From NCBI GenBank assembly GCA_017883605.1, contig JADGNH010000132.1, positions 1 to 5,149 on the forward strand: 5,149 bases of DNA, in the 5' to 3' direction. Position 1 is the stretch's first letter, and the number at the start of each line of letters is the position of its first letter. Positions 4,157 to 5,149 of the stretch are shown in pieces. The position numbers and the translations under genes were made by a program. Under the pieces are notes generated by a model, which searched no databases, was not told the origin of the DNA, and saw only the letters and a list, made by a program, of their open reading frames with translations. The stretch is from Methanobacteriaceae archaeon (GTDB taxonomy: Archaea > Methanobacteriota > Methanobacteria > Methanobacteriales > Methanobacteriaceae).

Positions 4157-5149
4157 ATGGAAAAAGTGGTTCTGGCATTCAGCAGTGGTCTGGACACCTC
4201 TGTATGCATTAAGTTACTTCAAGAAAAATATAACCTGGAAGTCATAACTGCCTGTGTCGACGTGGGCCAGCCTGAAGAAGAAGTAGAAAGATCTGCCCGG
4301 GTTGCCAATGAGATAGGTGTTTTTAAACATTACACTATAGATGCTAAGGAAGAATTTGCCAGAGACTTCATATTCAAGGCTGTGAAGGCCAACGCTGTTT
4401 ATGAAGGTTATCCGTTAAGTACAGCTCTTGCAAGACCATTAATAGCTATTAAAATAGTTGAAGTTGCCCAAAAGGAGGGTGCGGTGGCCATATCACACGG
4501 CTGTACTGGTAAAGGTAATGATCAGTTCCGATTTGAATCCACCATCCGATCCGAATCAAGCTGCCAGATAATAGCGCCGGTAAGGGATCTAAATCTCACC
4601 AGAAGTGAGGAAATAGATTACGCCAAATCTCATTACATCCCTCTGCCTTCTTTCAAGCTTTACAGTATCGATGAAAACCTGTGGGGCAGATCCATCGAGG
4701 GAGATATCTTAGAGGACCCCATGGTGGAGATGCCTGAGGAAGCCTTCAACTGGACTCGTTCCAGCAACGACGCACCTGATGAAGCCCATATAATGGAGAT
4801 GGAATTTGAAAACGGCGTGCCAGTAGCTCTTAACGGCAAAAAATTGGGTCCAGTGGACATAATTAATGAGTGCAACCGTATCGCCGGATTACACGGTATT
4901 GGGAGGGTGGACATAATGGAAGACCGGATTATAGGTCTCAAATCACGGGAGAACTATGAAACACCCGGTGCTATACTGATAATAACCGCCCATAAATCCC
5001 TGGAACAGATAATTCTTAGTCGAGAAGAGTTAAAATTCGCTGAAAGTGCTTCTCAAGCCTATTCTGAGTTGGTTTACAATGGTTTGTGGCATGAACCCCT
5101 CCGGGAAGATCTGGACGCCTTAATAGATAACATGCAAAAACGAGTGTCT
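4157..5149 (+). CDS. argG: Argininosuccinate synthase (3' partial)
   Basis: ArgG joins citrulline and aspartate using ATP to give argininosuccinate, AMP and pyrophosphate, the penultimate step of arginine synthesis (EC 6.3.4.5), in the cytoplasm. The first 331 residues are visible, open to the last base; the family is about 400 residues, so some 65-70 are missing. Landmarks: MEKVVLAF then the ATP PP-loop SSGLDTS (9-15), VDVGQPEEE (35-42), NAVYEGYPLSTALARPL (79-95), SHGCTGKGNDQFRFE (113-127, citrulline/aspartate contacts), SIDENLWGRSIEG (170-182), GIGRVDIMEDRIIGLKSR (247-264) and YSELVYNGLWHEPLREDL (302-319). The PP-loop is normally SGGLDTS; here residue 10 is Ser (codon AGT). The segment IPLPSFKLYSID (161-172) looks about two residues shorter than usual. 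All other motifs are intact, so I expect a functional enzyme. It is preceded by a consensus ribosome site. Confidence 0.96.
   Translation, partial: MEKVVLAFSSGLDTSVCIKLLQEKYNLEVITACVDVGQPEEEVERSARVANEIGVFKHYTIDAKEEFARDFIFKAVKANAVYEGYPLSTALARPLIAIKIVEVAQKEGAVAISHGCTGKGNDQFRFESTIRSESSCQIIAPVRDLNLTRSEEIDYAKSHYIPLPSFKLYSIDENLWGRSIEGDILEDPMVEMPEEAFNWTRSSNDAPDEAHIMEMEFENGVPVALNGKKLGPVDIINECNRIAGLHGIGRVDIMEDRIIGLKSRENYETPGAILIITAHKSLEQIILSREELKFAESASQAYSELVYNGLWHEPLREDLDALIDNMQKRVS

Noticed and set aside
4660..4941. Minus-strand open frame of 93 codons
   Set aside because: It is antisense to highly conserved argG sequence and is a chance open frame.

Overview
The window looks like a methanogenic archaeon of the order Methanobacteriales, most likely Methanobacterium or a close relative. 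Three things point there: a large surface protein built from pseudomurein-binding repeats (pseudomurein is the wall polymer of Methanobacteriales and Methanopyrus), a methanogen-type argininosuccinate synthase, and A+T-rich intergenic DNA with archaeal TATA-like boxes, GGTGAT-type ribosome binding sites and long T-tract terminators. The genus is inferred from motifs, not from a database search.

Layout. Bases 1-2136 (+) are the 3' part of a gene for a modular pseudomurein-binding protein: one partial and three complete modules of about 150-165 residues, then a 197-residue C-terminal domain with the metal-ligand pattern of the M14/succinylglutamate-desuccinylase fold (HxxE, DxH, late Glu). Bases 2137-2371 are a convergent T-rich intergenic region with terminator signals for both strands. 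Bases 2372-3052 (-) encode a polytopic membrane protein of the YdjM/DUF457 'metal-dependent hydrolase' type. Bases 3053-3338 are A+T-rich, non-coding, and hold several short tandem duplications. Bases 3339-4061 (-) encode a stand-alone succinylglutamate desuccinylase/aspartoacylase-family enzyme. A 95-bp divergent promoter region separates it from argG (4157 onward, +), which runs off the right edge.

How the genes relate. No single pathway joins them. The surface protein is expected to sit on the pseudomurein wall, and its C-terminal domain could be a wall-remodelling peptidase or amidase. argG catalyses the penultimate step of arginine synthesis; the divergent deacylase-like gene shares its promoter region and might act on an acylated amino acid, but that link is only positional.

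Most notable points: the wall-binding plus M14/AstE-like domain architecture; a mosaic of near-identical C/A-ending repeat blocks and diverged T/G-rich blocks; and a Gly-to-Ser change in the normally SGG ATP-binding loop of ArgG.
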